Positions 30,253 through 44,700 of a stretch of DNA of 64,000 nt are shown one piece after another. Source of the stretch: Lates calcarifer (taxonomy: Eukaryota; Chordata; Actinopteri; Centropomidae); NCBI RefSeq assembly GCF_001640805.2, contig NC_066838.1, positions 21,468,743-21,532,742 of the forward strand. Direction: 5' to 3'. The notes below the pieces were generated by a model. The model saw only the letters and a list, made by a program, of their open reading frames with translations, was not told the origin of the DNA and searched no databases. The position numbers and the translations under genes were made by a program. Each line of letters begins with the position of its first letter. The first letter of the stretch is position 1.

Positions 30253-33200
30253 ATGTTCCTGCGCGGGTCTAAAAAGCGACGGTCGAACCGCTCGGTAAGT
30301 GTCTAATTTTTCGCCACATATTTTTTATTTCTTAATGACTTTCGCAACTCAGCAAACGCTTTGAATGATCTCCCATGCTGTTTTACTGTAGCACAAAACA
30401 CTCAGAGTGGTTATTTTTAAGGTTTCGAGGCCTTTCTCTGTTATAGTGGGCTTGAAATGAACTTGTTGGGGTTTTCAAGTCCAGCACAGAAAACAGCCCA
30501 AGCGGAACTTTGTCCCACCTTCACCTGGCGTTTGTGTCGGTGAATTGTTGTTTTGTAAAATTGTGCCACTCTTTTCCCACACTCTAAACAAAGTATATTG
30601 TGTTATTTTATAATACCTTGTACCAGAAAGTCCTACATTCTTTGTTTCTTGAGTCATTTCGGGCGCCCCAGGTAAAGTCAGTCAGGAGGGGTCAGACTAC
30701 GTCATACTTTTTTTTCTTACCTGAGCAGGTTGAGGATTTGGTAGCTGTAACCTGAACGTGTTTTATTGCCTTTGTCAGGTTTTTCATCATAACAACAATC
30801 AATGCTCTGTTAAATTATGTTCTAGTTGGGCTACTGCCCAAAACACAGCCGATGTGGTCAGGTTACAGACTGAATGAAGCAAATGTTTTCGGACCAGACT
30901 AACAGCTGTGTGACCATGAAACATCTGGCTCTGCAGCAGTCTTGGAGTTTATCCAGACAGTGACTGTGAATCCAGCTACAATTATACCACACTGCTTCTT
31001 GTAGAATACACATACAAAGTGGACTTAATGCAAGAGTCTAATAACAAACCGTATTAACTTTTTCTGAACTTGCCTTAGCCCTGTGTCACTTAGTTTGTAT
31101 ATAAAATTATTAGTATTTAATAGAGATCTTCAAATTTACCTGCAACATATCCTTTGTGTAAGTGCTTTAACATCATTTTAACACTCAGGACACCTGTTCA
31201 CACCTTACACATTCAATAACTGTGCTCAAGTATTAATGAAATCATGAATATTTTATCCAACACTCCATTACACCAGCACTAGAAAAGTGAGTTGTGAATC
31301 ATTTTACAACACAGATATACAGACAAACGTGCAAAGTAAACACTCCTGAAAGATTAATATTGTCTGTACGTTTTTGTAAACAAACTTGAAATTATTTGTA
31401 GATTATAGGAATGCAATTAATGATTTCTGTCAGTGGTAAGTAAATAAAGTTTATTTAAGAAGTCATATAGTGCTCTGCAATAATAAGTAATAAATAATTA
31501 GCTTTTAATGTATAGTACTTTTCAAAACACAGTTACAAAGTACTCTGTAGAACAAAATAAAGTAGTACATATAGTCAAGATGCAAACAACAGAAACGTAA
31601 ATAAAACCTGAATAAAAGAGAGTGAGTATTAAAAACAGGTAAAATAAAAGTGATAAGGGATAAAAACTAAAGAGACAACAGAATTACTATTTAAAAAGTC
31701 CTTTCATGTCCTTAGAAGTTTTTGTAGTGTGACTGTGTCTGGACAAATATCAAGTCTGGCTTATTTTTCCAGCAAGAAATACCTTTAGATGGCGACTCAC
31801 TGAGACTCACTGAGATTTTTGTTTTGATCCAGAGAACAGCACTTGAATATGTGCTAAGCCCATCCAGTTGTCAAACATTGTTGTCTTGAGTTGACCTCCG
31901 CAGCAGGAAGCAGTGATGCATAAACCATAAGGACAACAAGAACAAGGGGGAACCCACGCTGTCTGTCTGATCTTGTTCAGTGAGGAGAGGTGCATCTACT
32001 CAGCATGCCAAGGCAGCAAAGGCCCCCGACCTCTGACCTCTCCTGTTAATGTTTAACCCCTACTACACCATAACATTACGGAGAGGAGTAAAACCTGAAT
32101 GCCACTGCCTGTTTCTGTTATTAGGGTACAGAGCCATTTAGAGTACTTTTCTCCTACCTGTGGAGCACCTCTCTTTCAATATGGGCCCTAACGACATCAT
32201 TCAGCTGTATTACTTTTCCATTATCTCAAATTATTGCAAGTAATCCCCCACTGAGCCAATGCGATTGCCTTCTGATGTCAGATAACAAAGCTGGCAGGCT
32301 TTCAGTTTGTCCATTACCTGGTTACACAGTTACTTGGTAGCAACAGAGAGCTCAAGCAAACCGAGGCAGCGCCATGTGATTAAACCTTATACCCACCCGG
32401 TAAAAAGAAAAAGAAAAAACAACGGAGCTGATATGAAAAGTCTGATATGCCGGTCTGAGTGTGAGCATGTGAGCTGATGTGTTTACTTTACCCACACTTA
32501 GTTTAGGAGAAACTTCCCACCACCACTCCCACCACATCCTTCACGTACAGCACAATAGGCGAACCTCATTGTTGGGTCACAAACTTGACGCAGTGTCATT
32601 TTGTGGTAAACTGAGTTGAAAACACACATGGAAACCCTCATGTCTCTGTGCAGCCTTGACACATACGACGCTGCCATCATGATAAGGAAACATTCAAGGA
32701 AATGTGAAACTTGACTGGCAGCGGGTAATGTTCAAGGCCGAAAGGTGGTCCTATTTTTTTAGTAGTAGCTGTTTGGAAGATTTTTTCCTTCTATTAATCT
32801 AGTTTGACTTTGTAATTGCATGCTGTGTTAATTAGAAACAGGCTTACAGGTTTTATGCATCATGGATATGTTTACAGACAAAGTCATCTCCAGGTCTTTA
32901 TTTTTTCTTTATTTTTGGACAGAGTCTAGGTAGCACAAAATTATAATTTTTTCAGGATTCCTAATCCTCCATTATTCATTACATCACAGTTGTACTCTCA
33001 TGTGAGTGAGAATCTCACAAGTTTTGTTAGAGGTTGTTAGTGGTCTGGTGGAGAGTAAGGGAGACCACAGTTTTATATCAACAGTTTAGACTTCCTCCAG
33101 ACCAGATTGTTATGCTGAGCTTAATCTAATGCAGGCAGATCCTCATCTCATCAACCTCCCAGAGCTCTGGAGAAATTCAAGGTGGAACAGTTCAGAGAAA

Positions 33201-35534
33201 GACAGAGATACAGTGGCTGTCATTCTGCAGCAGACAAATAATATTACTCTCAGAAGGACTTCTTTGTTTCCAATCACAAAATTAACCTCCGCAGCCAGAG
33301 TTGGGTGTTTTTAAACTCGCAGCTGATCAAATGGTTGCCTCCAGAGTTTGATAAGATAACTAACAATATTTTCTTCAGAGGTCTGTGAGGTTGATCAGAC
33401 GAAGATCTGACAATACAAGATTATTCTACAGATCTACAGAAAACCCTCATTTATACATATTTCTAACCTAATACTTAAAACATCTCTAACCTCTCTACCT
33501 CTCACAAATGAAAAGTTGTGTTTAAGTGCGATGTTTTATATGCAAAGAAAAGAAAACATTTTTGCACAGCTGAATACACTCCAGAGTTCTACTTAATGAT
33601 GACCTAATGATAGCAAGCTTTAGTTGTCACCATTATCCTGTTATCGTCACTTATGCATACAGTGGTTGTTGTTCACAAAAGCTGCATAGACTTGTAGTTC
33701 AAAACTACTGTTTTAAAGAAGTGCTGTTGGGTCTCCTGTAACTCGTCCTTCCTGGGTTGTGTTATGACTGACTGATTCTCAAAGAGCTCCTCCAGACAAG
33801 TTCAGAGACAACAATCAGCCACCTTGGTATCTCTTTCCAAACGTGTAATTCAAGAGGGAGAGTGAAATCATAACTTCCTGAACTGTTTTCTATTCATAAG
33901 TGATCATAAAGAAGTTAATGCTGTTCCCACTCCCCATCATTGTGAATTGTTTGTGATCTGCTCTTGTTCACGTTGTGCACTCCTAAATGAGCTAGACTTC
34001 ATTTCAAATAAACAGGTCAAAGAGTGCCTGAGTGGAGAAAAACGACAATGAAAACATGGACATATAAAGTGTCATTTCATTTCTTCCCTCCATGAATGGA
34101 AAGTCAGTAACACCCTGTAGTATCCTGCAGTGTAATCATCCCAGGTCGGCTTCAGTTTCCAAAAGTGTTTTTATCCTGCAGCTATTTACTTTCATTCTCT
34201 GTAGTCTTAATGAATGTAATATTTAGGAGTGTCGCCATACACCAGTGTTGAGTGTACAGGCATTTTGTAGTGTGTGTGCCTGCCAGGCTCAGTTACCATG
34301 TCAGTGTGTGACAGCGCAGGAGCTCCTTCCTAAGGAAAATAACTACTGAAAGGTTCAGTCACCCAGAAATCATCTGTACGCTTCATTTAGTCCGTCTTGT
34401 CACCTTTCATACCTGGCTCTCTTAACAAAGTGGTGATTAATAAGGCAGCATGGCGCAGCTCAGATCCCTGTGTCCACAAGTGTGTGTGTGTGTTGTCTTG
34501 CACAGCACAGTACAAGCCATTTTAAAAACAACATGTAAATTATTGTTCACTGACATGTGGGACTATTCTGGACAAACTAGTTCATGCTCCTACGAAACTG
34601 GATGTAGTCATCAGTGCACATAACCTAACATCTCCACCCTGGAACATAAAACTTTTTAGACAGAATAATTTCTAATTGTACAATCACATAAAAGGTTATT
34701 TTATGTTCGAAAGAGCAAAAAAAGCGAGATGTTAGTAGCACCCAGTTCAAAGTATCTGTGGTTTCTCAGTACATTAGTAAAGCACTTAAAACCTCATACA
34801 ACAGTGCGTACAACCCACAGATATCAGCAAGATAAGCAAAGCAAACTCTGTGTAATCAAAATAATACATTGCAGTTTGTGAAAATGCTCATATAAAAAAC
34901 TCATGGGAGATCAGGTTTGATGTGAATAAGTGGTTATGGCTCCTGTTCTCAGGAGGTGTTTGTGGTTGGAAAAAGAAAGATCAAAACATAGCAGTGCAGG
35001 TATGCACAGGTAGCTCGCTGTATCACATATCTTCGTTTTATTGCCCTGCTCATTAAACTCTCTTAGCGTCTGTGCTCATGTGAGTGTTATGCATCTTCAT
35101 GTGGAGTTTGCTTATGTGTCTGAGGTGAAGAGCAAGTGTTGTTTTTATGTTTGAAAGTAAGTTTTAACTTTAGTTTTGTACATGCAACCTATTTTGAAAA
35201 CCTCATGGGTGTCTTGCTTTTTTATGTACACAAAACAAATAAGAGAGACTTTGTCCTTGTCCGAGTGGCGGAGTAGAAAACAATAGCATCTGAGTCCCCT
35301 CAGATGGGCTAGGGAAACACAATTGTAGAGTGTATTTATCAGTCTTGAAAGAACTAATAATTAACAAAGAAAAAATCCCTATCAGTAACAGTAAGCTCTT
35401 CACACAGAAGATAGGTACAGGAGAGAAAAGGCATTAGAGAAAAAGAAAGTAGGGACTACATGGAGAGGGAAAGGGTGCAGCTCTCATCCTGTGTCTGCTT
35501 CCTTCCTCTCATCTCTAAAAAGAGGCCTGTGCCT

Positions 35535-35592
<58 letters not shown>

Positions 35593-35718
35593 TAGGCTGC
35601 AGGAATAGAAGTGAGATATGAGGTAGCTGGTTTAAGCTGTTCAGTTGCTGTTGGCTAAGTCAGATGCATTGCTCAGCACTTTATAGCAAAAGGCATTTTT
35701 TGGATTTTGCTCCATGAG

Positions 35719-35773
<55 letters not shown>

Positions 35774-38700
35774 AGACTCACAGCTGAATTTAACTGCGTG
35801 GCAGAGTTTGAGGCCAGGTCTCAAGCACACAGTTTGCTGAGGGGGCTCATTAAGTCAAGTTTAACGCCCACTGTTAGATGCACTCCTCATTCTTTCAGGG
35901 TGTTGATCAGTGATTGTACACACTCAACAGGAGCTGCAATGTTTGCTGTCAGACCAGAATCCAGGAGAGAAAAATATATCATGTATAAGTATGAAAGCAT
36001 GTGAGGTATATTCAGACTAAACCACCCGAGGTGTGATTTTTATGTTCTGTCAGTCACAAGCCATGTCAAACACAACTTATCTATACTGATGTTACACGTG
36101 CATGCATGATGAATTGAATATCTCATTTAATGATGATTTAGGATTTTAATATAATGTAGGGATATTCATAAGCTGACTCCACACGTGACGTCATTAAGTA
36201 ATCTATAGACAACCCCATCTCCACCCCACACGCTACTAAACTAAAGGCTGAAACAATTGACTCTAAGTGCATTCGGCTCGTGGCTTAAATAGAAACACTA
36301 CTCGCTCACGCGCATACTCACTCTCTCTCTCAATATGATGTTGATGTTTCTACGCCCATGTGTAGAGAAAACTGTATGTGCCAACTTCATCTTTTAACTC
36401 GACAGGCTGGTCAAGTTAATGGTGTGAGCTGAAGAGAGTTTGTGTTTTGTTTTCAGCAGGAGGAAGAGGACCCAGACAGAGGCCAGCCCTGTATGCGCTG
36501 CGGAGACCAGTGCCCCGGCTTCCGTGTCCATGGCTGGAGGTATGAACTGTAGGACTCTTAAACATTGTCTGTGCCGCCGGTCATCTTTGCAGGAAATGTT
36601 TTTCTTGTACTCTGTATTTACCTTTGGTGCACTAATAATCTCTCCTGCTGCTTTTTGGATTTTGTGCAGCTACTGTTAAGAATCAGCTGCTTAAAAGCAT
36701 CTTTTTTTTAAGGCTGATAACCTTCAAAAAATACCTGCCAGTTTAACTTCAAAAAAGTATTTTATAGTAAAAATTAACCCCTAATTATTTTAACGCTGTG
36801 TTGTGTACAGGAACGCTTACTGTATGAGTAGATAAACAATTTTAATGTGTTGACTCACTCACAAAAACAGATGTTTTTGGTTGAGTTTGCGTTTCTTTTA
36901 CACACCAGCTATTCTCCATAGTGTGTTTCTGATAAAATGAGAGCAGTTAACATCCAGGCAGCAGAAAAACAGGGGGGAAATTCTGCCAAAGATGTGACAG
37001 CTTTGTGGGAAGTGGAACAAACAGCCAGTCAGTCTGTCATGCGGACTGATAGAGTGTATGGCTAACACCAGGGACTAGATTTCATTGTTTCTTGTTCACT
37101 AGATATAAAGATGCTAACATTTTGTTTGCTTGCAGTTAAAAGCGAAGTCAACCTATGTAAGAATCAGTAGTTCAGGAGTTAAACTGCATCTGTGTGTAAT
37201 TTACACTCGTCTTAGAAAAGACAGCAACATTGCTACCAAAGGAAATCAGCTTAACTGTAATCTGTGCAAACGATGAGCACACATGTACATTAAAGGACAA
37301 CAAACATGACCCAGTCAGCCTCACTGACTCTGTGATCGTAAAGAATCAGGACTATAGACTCACGAGTGCCATTAAGCCCTGACAGCCCGCAACAGCAGCA
37401 GCTGCATTTAGTTTGAGTTGACTTTATCTTCACGGGGAAAGCACCACAAGGAAGCTGGATTACCCATAGTCATCCTGCAACATGTGCTGTATGTCAGAGA
37501 TTTAAACTTAAGACCTATTCCTATGTCAGCGTGGCATTTGTCATTTATTATACTAAGAATGGAGTCATATGGTGTATTAGCTCACAAGGAGGCTTTTAAG
37601 GTGAAAAGCGTTGTGTTGCTTAATATTACAGGGACTTTTTCTTTTGTGTAAATCAGCTGAGAGAGTGTTTATCTGGAACCAGTTTTTGTGGTCACAATGC
37701 TTTTTGTAGGATGTCCCATTTGTGTCTTTGAGTGTTTAGAGAGTTTTTGTAACTGTCTCAGCAGCAAAAGGACTTTCAATTCACTTTTCACTTTTTAAAC
37801 TCAAGACACAAGCCCCTTGAAATGTCAGCCTACATACCTCTTACACCTATTTGTTCAGAAGTTGTTCACCACTATCAAAGGACCTCCTGAACAACAATTT
37901 ATTTTCCTCTGTGAAGCAGGTTCTCAGATGCAAATATTTGAGCCCCCCTTTCTTTCCTCTCTATTCTTTATTCCTTTAGTGTATATCCAGCTGGTTGGGT
38001 CTCTTGGTTAGTCTAATCCTGTCAATCACGCTAATCAGATTAGGCCTCACTGCTGTGATAGCAACCCTCTCGACCACTTTGTACCTCCCTCTGTCTCCCT
38101 CACTGTCTCCCCCTTTCTCCCATTTCACTGTGGCTTTTCCTCTTTAGATGTGACTGTTGAATTTCATCAAGTTTTCATGTATAAAATGAAAGAAAGGGAC
38201 GTTTTCAGTTCTAGACATTATGTCAAAGTGTTACGCAACACTTACTCCTGATTATTTGTGAGTGTTGAAGAAGAAAAAAGTCAATCAACTATAAGGAAGC
38301 TGCGTGATAGGCATTACATTGTGCTGTGAGTCGGCTGAAAGTCGAGTACATTCACCAGGTTTGACACACAGCTTAATGAATGAAGAAAGAAAGGAGGAAC
38401 ATTTATCCCTGGTTACAAATGCTGTGTTCACAATACCAGATGGGCACTGCATGGTTGAAGCCAACCGTGGCTTGGTGGTGGAGAGAATAAAACAGCAGGC
38501 ACAGGAATGCGTACTTTGTGTAACCAAAAGACTGTAATTGTATCTTTTAGCTTATTCAGTTCTGTTCCTTCTATTCAGGTCAAGACAAAAGCTTAGAAGT
38601 TCGGATGTAATCTAAAACATGTGTGCTGGGCTTTTACCTCCAGACACACTGTAGTGTGAGTGTGCACATCAATCTGTTTACAGTGTGTGTACTGTGTAGT

Positions 38701-41700
38701 ATCAACACAGTGCTGTGGTTTAATGAAGCTGTTCAGTTATGTGTTTGGCTGAAGGACAGACAGGTGAGGTGACAGAAAGGAGTGTCTTGTTTGGAGTCTC
38801 TTAGCTGATGCAGGAGAATGAGGAACATGAAGATGATTAAATGATTGAGATTTATGGGGGTCAGTTGTAAAGACCCCCCAGAGTCTGGTGCTAATTGCAT
38901 CTCCCTTATTAACCAATTTAGAGTCACACCTTCCCCCGATGGAGAAGATCAGCCAAGTGACCACAGGTCTCAGCTGCTGATGCTCGCTGAGAGGGAAGTG
39001 ATCCATCTTCATCCTGAGCTTTCTCAGACAGAGCTTAAAGTGAGGTGGGGGGCAGATGGTGCTTCCGCTGCCCAGCAGCGAGCGAATTGAGTTACTTTTG
39101 ACCCGCAGGTCCCCACCATGCTTCAAAGTGTTCAAAGTCACCATCTCTAATAGTCTGGGTGGCCATGCGGCAATTACTCAGTCACTAATTAGTGGCAGAG
39201 AGTTATAGGTACAAAGCCCATCTGTTTCTTAGAACCAGATCTGAGAAGGGTTCACTATACCCCACTGAAAGTCAGCCTCAGTTACACCAGCAGCTGCACA
39301 GATTTAAAGCAGAGGATTATATTCTGGCAGCCACACTGGATACCACACCAGTATTACTGACCTATGATACATCTGCCCAGAAACAGTGGTCTAGATCGGC
39401 TATTTGAAAGTTAGTTGTTTAAAAACTGCATTGCTGCACTTAGTTAACTAACAGTAATTTTCTTTATCAATTATTCTGCTGATTGTTGTTTTGTCAGTAG
39501 AACGGTGAAGGTGACAGATTAGTGGTTTTATCTGAACAGTGCGAAACAAACAGATATTCAGTTTACTAGAGGCAGAAAAGCAGAAAATCTTTATATTTTA
39601 GTAGCTAGAGTCAGACAGACAGTGACAATCTGACACTGTATCGAAATAATTGCTGTTTTTTCTTATTTTTTTTATCACAAATGTTGCGTTAAACTTTTAA
39701 AAATCCTTTGTGATTGACCCAAAGTCAGATCAGATGAGCTGGAATGAATTCAGACATGTGTCGTGACTGGACTGAGACTGAAAGTCACGCTGTCTGCTTG
39801 ATACTTCACCAGAGATACTTTGTTGTCATGCATGGCCATCTTGATCACATAATATGACAAATACGGCACAGCACAGAGTTGCTCATAGGCTCAAAATCTG
39901 CTCCATTTATTCCTATGATTAATAACTGCATCAAAGCAACAATCGTCCATCTGTTATGAATCAGTCAGAGCAGTCTGGTCAGAGGAGGAGAGACACTGTG
40001 AGTTTACTCTTCATGATTGTTACTCTGACTCTGATGTTTCATATTTTTAAAGGCAGGGTGAGTAAAACACTGTGTATGTACTTTATCTTATCTTATTTGA
40101 GAAAATGTAATAATTACATGAGCATGTGTGTACTTTGAGAACTGTGTATTTGCATTTTGCGTAGTGTATGGTTGTGTTCAGTGGGCTGACGCCTTTTGTT
40201 TGAGCCCACTATCAGCACGGAGGAGGGTGGGAGTTGGGGGTGGCGGCGACATTGAAAAGGAGCAGCACAGACAGAGAAATTACCACATGGAAAGGAGCTG
40301 CCATAGAATATCCTACTCTTACTGACAGACAGGCTGACAGACAGGCAGCAGTCGGCGCCTATCGGACGCAAACATTTATAGTTTCAGTGGAACACGAGTC
40401 TGGATGGGACAACATCAACAGGCCAAGCTGGGCTAATTTGTCATGATTACAGCAGGTAATTAAGAAACCATATTTTACTGTCTAACAGGATTAGAGGGAC
40501 TAGAAACTCAAACAGTCATTATGTTTGGAGATGTGAGTAAACTAAGGGTTTTTTGTGTGTTTAGAAGATAATTCCTCTCATGACTTTATGTTGTTATGTA
40601 CACATATCCATACAGACAGGTGAACATGATGTCACGTACAGGTAGTGTTGTTACTTACGTCCCTTGGACACAGTTGGCTGCCTGTGATGTATCTTTACAT
40701 GAGAACTATTTTGTGTCTTTATGGAGATGCTATTTTATTTAAAGATTTTGTGGGAAAAAAACATGGCTAGTGTATTACTGGTCAAGCTGAGGTCAGTTTG
40801 GGATCCAGGGGAGGGGCGAACAAGCCTTAATCTCTGTGTTCAACAAAATTAAAATGATTTCAAATCCCCTCTGCTAAAGCTAATTAAAGCTGTTCTGGAT
40901 TTCCACCAGTTCAAATCAGTTTACTTTAGGTCTGTATAGTGTAAATATTTACCTTTTATTTGTTTTTATTTTATTATAATTAGAGACTAGAGGTGCAGTG
41001 ATTAGTCAATGAATCAATTAGTCAGAAATACCAAAAATTTCTTTGCTTCCAGCTTCTCAAAATGTGATGAAATTATGATTCCCATTTTCCATTATTTTTA
41101 AATATTTAATAGACTAAACAACTAATCAAGTGAGAGAATCTGGAAAGTTAAGAAACAGACTGCCTGTGTTTTCATTTTAAGTGTTACCTCATACTGGCCC
41201 ATGCCTACTTTATAGCCAGCAAACACAACTAGGAGATACATCATCAACAACAGTAACAGCACCAGCTGTACCAGCAGGCTCAGTAACGATGTTTTGGTTC
41301 GGCAAAGTAAATTTAGAGGCAGATTGTGGATTCCTGTCCCAAGCAGCATCTGCTGTGTCTCCTGGTTAATATCACATATGGTTGGCTGTGGATTCTGTGT
41401 AGCACAATTACTGTGTATTTCTTTTTTTATTTTTCTAGGCAGCACAGTGTAGACATACACAGATGTTGTACAGAAATATAATCTTCCTTAATTGATTACA
41501 TTTGTCTGTGCACTCTGCAGTAAAGCTTGGAGAAGCACAATCAGTATCTTAGACTTTGTTGGTCTGGTTTTGGGGTCTGCAACTGATGATTATTTTTGTA
41601 GTTTTTTTGTTTTGTTTATTATCTGATTAATCATTTCAGCTACATTTTACCATTTACAAAATTATAAACCCCAATTTACAAAGTTACCATGACAACTTGA

Positions 41701-44700
41701 ATTCATTTGTTTTTCAGCTAGTCACAGTCAAGTCTATGCTTGCTGTACAAATCTCCACCGCAACAGTCAAAGACATATTTGGTTGGATATTCTCCCTCAT
41801 TTGGAACCTCTTAGTTGATCATTTTTTGACTTATCAGTACCACATGTGGTTCATATCCTGAGGGGACAAAGCCTGGTTGTGTTACATCACAGGCTTGTGA
41901 CTCAAATAATTGAACAGGACAGGGCTCAGCACAGCAGGGCTCAGTAAATTACAGCACTGAGATACCCTTGAGAAATGTACTGCTTTTAAGTTTAGTGAGG
42001 TCATGATTAAACAACCACTTGCTAGCAAAATAGAAATAAAATTAGCATGTTTTGGAAAAGCTTCCCTTGGATATTTAAACCGTACAGTTCAAAACTATAT
42101 ACTATGGGGATGCTGCTTGCAGTTGTTGATTTGCTTGTTTGTGTGTGCAGCATTTTGTCTCTTAGTGAGTTCCCTCTGGTTTATATTTATGTAGAAGAAG
42201 TATATTTAAATGTTTTGGCATGTGCACAAACCAGGCTCTGGTCAAACTTGGCCCGAATGGCAAGATATCTGACGAGCAATCAGCACAAAGGGAGACATGA
42301 TTTGAGACTCTCCTGCATACCTCCATACCCAAAATTCATCCAAATTGGCACCTCGTCATCTCTCAGTTACTGTAGGTCGCATGTGAGGGTAGGCACCCAC
42401 TGGTGATTATATCCCTGTTAACGTACGCTGTCATCATGTGTGGGCTGGTGGTAGTGGTGGTGGTGGTGGGGAGGTGGGGTACAGGCGGGGTGACACTGGG
42501 TGAGACGTGGTACATCTGCCATCTGTCCCATCATGCCAGGTCTCCGGCTGTGTCCTCCTACCCACTTACATAGGCATGTGCATGGACCCCCCCTTTGTTA
42601 ACACAGACACACAAAAGCACTCACACATACACACACTTACAGACACACATACAAATACAGCTGGGAGCAGATTCGTGCCAACATGGCTTAGCCTAAGCTG
42701 AGTTGCAGTGTTTACTATTATTTATATTGGTTCTACCTGCTTGGCGATCATTGCCTTATAAGGTGCCAGCCCAGGACAGCCTGCAAGCTCATGTTGTCCT
42801 GGGCCTGAGAAAAGATACTGGGTTCCCATAGTATCATTTTTTTGTCTCTGTTTTGTCAACTCGTCGACAATTAACTTGTGTTGGGTAAAGAGAGAAGAGC
42901 TCATTCACATTGACATGTGGTTATTATCGTCTGTCAGTAACATTTCAAAGACGTTTCAGGAGACGATTGATTAGAAGAGGAGCTTTCCTGCAGTTTTTTT
43001 TTTTTTTACAAGCAGTTGTGTGTGTTTGTGTGCTAGCTTTTTGGTTGTGTGGGGGGTTGGGTGCTGGAATAAAGCAGCTTTGTGCCTTGTGAACTTGAGC
43101 CACAAGTGCCAGCTGGCAGGCTGTTATGCAATCACAACAGAGATGTACACATGCAATACATGTTGCATATGGCCACAGTGTCGCATCCTCTCCATTCAAA
43201 TACGTGACACCCACACCCCACTGTCACAACCTCCCGGGGCGCTTTATTTCTGACTCCACCGGTCCCACACACGGGCACACCCACCCGCCAGATTGAATGT
43301 GGTGTGGAGACAGAGGACAAGATGGGTTGTAATACGAGGCTGAGGGAGATTATTGCTCCCATCTTCACCTCCCTCTCTTAACTGCCATGGGATTGACAGC
43401 CAGGCTTATATCAGTGACCTCATTTCCTGCCTGTTTGGTAAAATGTTTGGGATGTCCTGGTGCTGATGCAGATCTGGTGAGATGTTGGTGTGATGAGGGT
43501 ATGAACGGGTCTGAGTTTGTTTGAAGTGATGTAGAGATCATATTTTTGTGTTGCTCCTAATCCCATTGTTGTACTGTAACTGTTGTATCAGTAATTTTTG
43601 GCAGCAGAGAGTCTAGCTGAGTCAACCTCAAGAATGTGTGTGGGCTGGTTTGTGACATGTTGTCTCCAACGCAGAGTGTGTTCATAAATAATGTGATTAC
43701 AAACTGTGGGAGTGCCCATAATGAATGTGGTGTTAATATGCAAAGATAGTTCTAATGTTTGTGTTTGTTTCCGGAGTTGGCCTAACTATCTCAACTTAGT
43801 AAGAGTCAAATTTTCTTCTAGCTGTGAAAATGTTGATATGTATTCTTTGAATTTGTATAAAAGAGAGGGATATATCTTAAGTTTAACTTCGCACCTTAGC
43901 ACCTGAACCACCTGGAGAACCCACCTGTCATACTGTATTTATGGAAAGATTTGACATTTGATCAATTTTGGCTTGTGTTGTAAATCAGCACAGAAAAAAG
44001 TCCCCAGGGGTGAAGCCCAACACTGTCCCTGTCTCCACAGGAAAATCTGTGTGCACTGCAAGTGTATGCGAGAGGAGCATGCTGTGCGCTCTGTGCCGGG
44101 CCAGCTGGAAAAGATGATGACGAAGCTGGTATCCGACTTCCAGAGACACTCCATCTCGGACGACGACTCGGGCTGTGCCTCCGAGGAGTACGCCTGGGTC
44201 CCACCTGGGATCAAGCCTGAACAGGTAACAGCCAGGGTGCAGAGCAGACGCACAGTCAAGACATAAATTAATGCTACACAAGCATGCACGGTGCACAATT
44301 TCACTCAGGCGTGTTCATACATACACTTAAACAATTTGCTAACGATGGGAAAAAGCATTCAGTGTTTTTGATTTATGGCAGCAATTTAATAAATTGCTTT
44401 CTTTATTCTATGTTCCTGTCTCATGCAGGTATACCAGTATTTCAGCTGCTTACCAGAGGACAGGGTGCCTTACGTGAACAGTCCAGGAGAGAGATACCGA
44501 ATCAAACAACTGCTGCACCAGCTGCCGGCCCACGACAGCGAGGTAACATCACTGTGGCTCTGACTTTGGATGTTCTAGTCTTTGGCTTCACTCCTGGGGC
44601 ATTGTAATAGTGTGGTAGCATGCCAAATACATACAATCCTTCAGATGAGTAAGCTTATTAAATCACAATACAGTAATACCTTATTATTATTATTATTGCT

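Larger units (their letters stand above)
30295..36456 (+). other. prickle3 intron 1 (6.2 kb)
   Basis: It holds an AT-rich dispersed repeat at about 31430-31680, a 50-base CA run and a 47-base TA run near its 3' end. Otherwise I see no exon or element. The acceptor TTTCAGCAG allows use of the first or second AG, which would add or drop one glutamine. Confidence 0.65.
36540..44040 (+). other. prickle3 intron 2 (7.5 kb)
   Basis: The longest intron in the window. It contains a half copy of the AT-rich palindromic element (40986-41130), a GGT-rich run (about 42448-42472) and imperfect CA-rich DNA (about 42600-42660). Several open frames of 60-135 codons occur but have no splice-site or family support. 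Confidence 0.7.

Noticed and set aside
38737..39144. 135-codon minus-strand frame in prickle3 intron 2
   Set aside because: No recognisable domain, no neighbouring exon and ordinary intron composition.
43939..44304. Three minus-strand frames opposite prickle3 exon 3
   Set aside because: They lack splice or family support and are shadows of the PET-domain exon.
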